Source: Actinomycetes bacterium (lineage in GTDB: Bacteria > Actinomycetota > Acidimicrobiia > Acidimicrobiales > RAAP-2). Taken from it: DNA of 7,763 nt. A program made the position numbers and the translations under genes. The notes below the pieces were generated by a model. It saw nothing but the letters and a program-made list of their open reading frames with translations, ran no database searches and was not told where the DNA came from. This document shows positions 5,735 to 7,763 of the stretch, in pieces. How positions within the stretch are numbered: the stretch's first letter is position 1; each line of letters opens with the position of its first letter. Location: assembly GCA_021849435.1 (NCBI GenBank), contig JAJZSX010000104.1:1-7763 (forward strand), in the 5' to 3' direction.

Positions 5735-5958
5735 GGTCGCCCGGTCGACCGGGCATCGGGGTCGGCGACGTACCGGTCGTGCTCCTCGTCTGAGACGGCC
5801 CGGGCCTCGTCGGGCAAGAGGACGGGTATCGACCCGCGCACCTCGTAGGCGACGCGACGACGCGGGTTGTAGAGCACGCTCGCGTCCGACAGGTACAGCA
5901 GTGGGCCGTGATCGACGGGGTCCTCCAACAACTCCAGCAGGAACGGGTCGAGGGCCAT
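5725..5958 (-). CDS. Trm112/YcaR-like small protein (UPF0434 type) lacking the zinc cysteines
   Basis: A 77-residue protein. The pattern MALDPFLLELLEDPVDHGPL (1-20), LYNPRRRVAYEV (29-40) and IPVLLPDEAR (44-53) follows the Trm112/YcaR layout, in which an N-terminal LLxxLxCPxCxGxL block is followed by AYxIxDGIPVMLxDEAR. Here both Cys of the first block are replaced (Asp13 and Asp16) and no other Cys exists, so no zinc site remains. Family members serve as small activator partners of methyltransferases or have unknown roles; in actinobacteria a gene of this type often follows manB. The last ~20 residues are charged and look disordered. ATG at 5958 is preferred: AAGGAGG at 5963-5969 is four bases upstream. 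GTG at 5961 is possible but too close. The start overlaps the manB stop by one base (TGATG), so the two are co-translated. Confidence 0.75.
   Translation of the reverse strand: MALDPFLLELLEDPVDHGPLLYLSDASVLYNPRRRVAYEVRGSIPVLLPDEARAVSDEEHDRYVADPDARSTGRPLS
5739..5754. terminator. 16-bp palindrome past the thiolase stop; possible bidirectional terminator
   Basis: GCCCGGTCGACCGGGC is a perfect palindrome that can fold on either strand into a six-bp G/C stem with a TCGA loop. It begins six bases after the thiolase stop and lies within the last codons of the convergent Trm112-like gene. No T-tract follows on either strand, so a classical intrinsic terminator is not supported; U-less hairpins have been proposed in Actinobacteria. 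Confidence 0.35.
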
Positions 5959-7310
5959 CACGCCTCCTTGATCATCGCGACGACCTCATCGACGTGGCGC
6001 GCGCAGCTCGGCTCGTCTCGCGCTTCGACGTTGAGCCGTAGCAGTGGCTCGGTGTTCGAGGGTCGCAGATTGAACCACCAGCTCCCGAAATCGGCGCTCA
6101 GCCCATCCATCTCGTCGACCGCCACACCCTCGTTACGCAGGCGTTGGGCGACGGCGTGCACCGTGCCGGCGGGATCGGCCACCTCGGTGTTTCGCTCGCC
6201 GGAGGAGGCGTAGCGCTGAAAGGGTGCCTGCAGCGCCGACAGCGGCACGTCCGAGCGGCTGAGCAACTCAAGCACGATCAAGGCGGTGATGATGCCCGAG
6301 TCGGCGCGATAGTTGTCCCGGTAGTAGTAGTGGCCCGAATGCTCCCCACCGAAAATGGCGCCGGTCTCGGCCATGACCTGCTTGATATAGCTGTGGCCGA
6401 CGCGCGTGCGCACGCCGACCCCGCCGTGCTCGGCTATGACCTCGGGCACGGACTTTGAGCAGATGAGGTTGTAGAGCACGGTCGCGCCGGGATGGCGGTC
6501 CAAGAGCGCGGCGGCCACCATCGCGGTGGTCGTCGAGCCCGAAACGGGCTCGGCACGCTCATCAACGACGAACACCCGGTCGGCGTCACCGTCGAAGGCG
6601 AGCCCGATGTCGGCCCCGGTCTCGAGGACGCGACGTTGCAGGTCCACGAGGTTGGCCGGGTTGAGCGGGTCCGCGGGATGGTTGGGAAAGGTCCCGTCCA
6701 GTTCTGGGTACAGCACGTCGAGCTCGACGGGCAGGCCCGCGAAGACTCGGGGCGCGACGAGACCCCCCATCCCGTTGGCGACGTCGGCCACGATGCGCAG
6801 CGGGCGCAATGCCGTGACGTCGATGAAGGAGTGCACGTGGGCGATCCAGTCGGGCCAGAGGTCCCGTTCGACCCGGTCCGCGTGAGGTTCGGCGTCGACG
6901 CCGAGCAGCCCCTGCGCGTCGGCGGCGATGTCGAGGAGCCCGGACTCCACACCGACCGGCCGGGCGCCGGCCAGACACAGTTTGATCCCGTTGTAGCGGG
7001 CCGGGTTGTGCGACGCGGTGAACATGGCGCCCGGCGCGTCGAGAAACCCCGACGCGAAGTACAAGAGGTCCGTCGAGGCGAGGCCGAGGTCAACGACCTC
7101 GACGCCTTCGCCACGCGCTCCGTCGCTGAATGCCGCGCTGAGCGACACGCCGGACTGGCGCATGTCCCGGGCGATCACGAGCCTCGGTGACCGGGCGAAG
7201 CGAGCGAACGCCACGCCCACCGCCCGCGCGACGACCTCGTCGAGTTGATCGGGATACGTCCCGCGCACGTCATAGGCCTTGAAGATGGCGCCGGTATCCA
7301 CGCTGGTCAT
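5958..7310 (-). CDS. manB: Phosphomannomutase/phosphoglucomutase
   Basis: A 450-residue alpha-D-phosphohexomutase that interconverts mannose 6-phosphate and mannose 1-phosphate (and probably the glucose pair), feeding GDP-mannose or UDP-glucose for envelope glycans. All four signature regions are present: phosphoserine loop TASHNP with Ser100, metal-binding DGDADR (240-245), sugar-binding GEHSGH (322-327), and phosphate-binding RPSNTEP (416-422). KAYDVRG at 11-17 is the usual N-terminal motif. Length matches the family. ATG at 7310 lies one base after the stop of the upstream membrane-protein gene (TAGCATG) and has no clear Shine-Dalgarno, so it is probably translated by coupling. It overlaps the downstream Trm112-like gene by one base. 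Mannose versus glucose preference cannot be decided by motif reading. Confidence 0.93.
   Translation of the reverse strand: MTSVDTGAIFKAYDVRGTYPDQLDEVVARAVGVAFARFARSPRLVIARDMRQSGVSLSAAFSDGARGEGVEVVDLGLASTDLLYFASGFLDAPGAMFTASHNPARYNGIKLCLAGARPVGVESGLLDIAADAQGLLGVDAEPHADRVERDLWPDWIAHVHSFIDVTALRPLRIVADVANGMGGLVAPRVFAGLPVELDVLYPELDGTFPNHPADPLNPANLVDLQRRVLETGADIGLAFDGDADRVFVVDERAEPVSGSTTTAMVAAALLDRHPGATVLYNLICSKSVPEVIAEHGGVGVRTRVGHSYIKQVMAETGAIFGGEHSGHYYYRDNYRADSGIITALIVLELLSRSDVPLSALQAPFQRYASSGERNTEVADPAGTVHAVAQRLRNEGVAVDEMDGLSADFGSWWFNLRPSNTEPLLRLNVEARDEPSCARHVDEVVAMIKEA
5963..5969 (-). promoter_or_regulatory. Shine-Dalgarno of the Trm112-like gene, inside the manB 3' end
   Basis: AAGGAGG on the minus strand, four bases before ATG at 5958 and within the final manB codons. 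It favours the ATG over the GTG at 5961 and supports a genuine small gene. Confidence 0.65.
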
Positions 7311-7311
7311 G

Positions 7312-7763
7312 CTACTGCCGGGACCGTCGGCGCCTCTTGTACGCGTTCCACGCCACGACCAGGCCGAGCGCGACGGTTACGTCGCTCAGCCAGTTACCGA
7401 GGGTCACCGCCGGCGTCGATCCGTAGACCAGCGAGACGTCGTGACTCGTGGGCACGACCACCATGAGGTTGGGGCTGACGCGGTACGGTCCCGTGGCCCC
7501 GATCGCGTGCCACCGGGGGTAGTACGAGATCTTGACGAGGGTCGGTACGCCCAGGCGGTCCACGTGGAACGAGATCCGCTGGAGGCCAACGACCACGTGG
7601 GTCACGGTCTCCTTGGCCAGCGGGGCGCTCGGGTGCAGGTGGGTGATCGACGAGGCGCGCGGCCACGAGGGCGGTCCGCTCGCCGCGGCGAGCACCGACC
7701 ATCGGGCCGGGTCGAGCCACCACGTCGTGTTGGCGGCGAGCCACGCGGTGCGACTCGCGAGGC
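7312..7763 (-). CDS. C-terminal part of a large integral membrane protein, cut by window edge
   Basis: The frame is open from the right edge to a TAG at 7312-7314, giving 149 residues of a protein that begins outside the window. GTG at 7695 is an internal Val, not a start, since the frame continues to the edge. The segment has an apparent extracytoplasmic part containing LVKISYYPRWHAIGATGPYR and then VSPNLMVVVPTS and VYGST, followed by one hydrophobic helix (SDVTVALGLVVAW) and an Arg/Lys-rich tail (KRRRRSRQ), which by the positive-inside rule is cytoplasmic. This S-Y-[FY]-P-x-W ... GPYRVxPNLMVVVPTS pattern recalls the C-terminus of large actinobacterial multi-pass membrane proteins of the 6-pyruvoyl-tetrahydropterin-synthase-related or YfhO-like annotation, which are possibly glycosyltransferase-like. 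That link is from memory. One base separates it from manB, which supports a glycan-related role. Confidence 0.65.
   Translation of the reverse strand, partial: LASRTAWLAANTTWWLDPARWSVLAAASGPPSWPRASSITHLHPSAPLAKETVTHVVVGLQRISFHVDRLGVPTLVKISYYPRWHAIGATGPYRVSPNLMVVVPTSHDVSLVYGSTPAVTLGNWLSDVTVALGLVVAWNAYKRRRRSRQ

Noticed and set aside
4713..5756. 347-codon antisense frame over the thiolase gene
   Set aside because: His/Asp/Gly-rich shadow of a fully intact thiolase; no motif and no plausible ribosome binding site.
6492..7190. 232-codon plus-strand frame over manB
   Set aside because: Shadow of the complete manB gene, without motifs.

Overview
The window reads as a chromosomal segment of a high-GC actinobacterium, possibly of the Acidimicrobiia. 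The evidence is GC-rich third codon positions, an F420-dependent luciferase-like oxidoreductase of the Rv3093c type, a thiolase very close to the mycobacterial FadA3 type, and the pairing of a phosphomannomutase gene with a Trm112/YcaR-like small protein gene. The class-level assignment is inference; the phylum is fairly safe. Coding density is very high: no stretch above about 90 bases lacks a gene, and I see no tRNA, rRNA, CRISPR array, insertion sequence or transposase.

Left block, minus strand (1-2066): a two-gene envelope unit. A secreted phosphodiester-glycosidase (NAGPA-domain) protein starts at 2066 and is followed, with overlapping stop and start codons, by a membrane-anchored CapA-family protein that begins with GTG at 1140 and runs off the left edge. 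Middle block, plus strand (2155-5732): a single-domain polyphosphate kinase 2, an F420-dependent oxidoreductase, an archaeal-type riboflavin synthase and a FadA3-like thiolase. They lie head to tail with gaps of 21, 32 and 69 bases. Right block, minus strand (5725-7763): the C-terminal end of a large membrane protein, then phosphomannomutase/phosphoglucomutase (manB), then a zinc-ligand-free Trm112-like protein, spaced or overlapped by one base each. This block converges on the thiolase, and the two 3' ends overlap in a palindrome.

Functionally, both minus-strand blocks point to the cell envelope (sugar-1-phosphate supply, glycopolymer processing), while the plus-strand block carries cofactor and energy metabolism (polyphosphate, flavin/deazaflavin, acyl-CoA). 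The most notable items are the archaeal-type riboflavin synthase in a bacterial context beside an F420 enzyme, a perfect 10-bp inverted repeat that covers the ribosome binding site of the polyphosphate kinase gene, and the translationally coupled NAGPA/CapA pair. I found no wholly new multi-gene system that the sequence alone would support.
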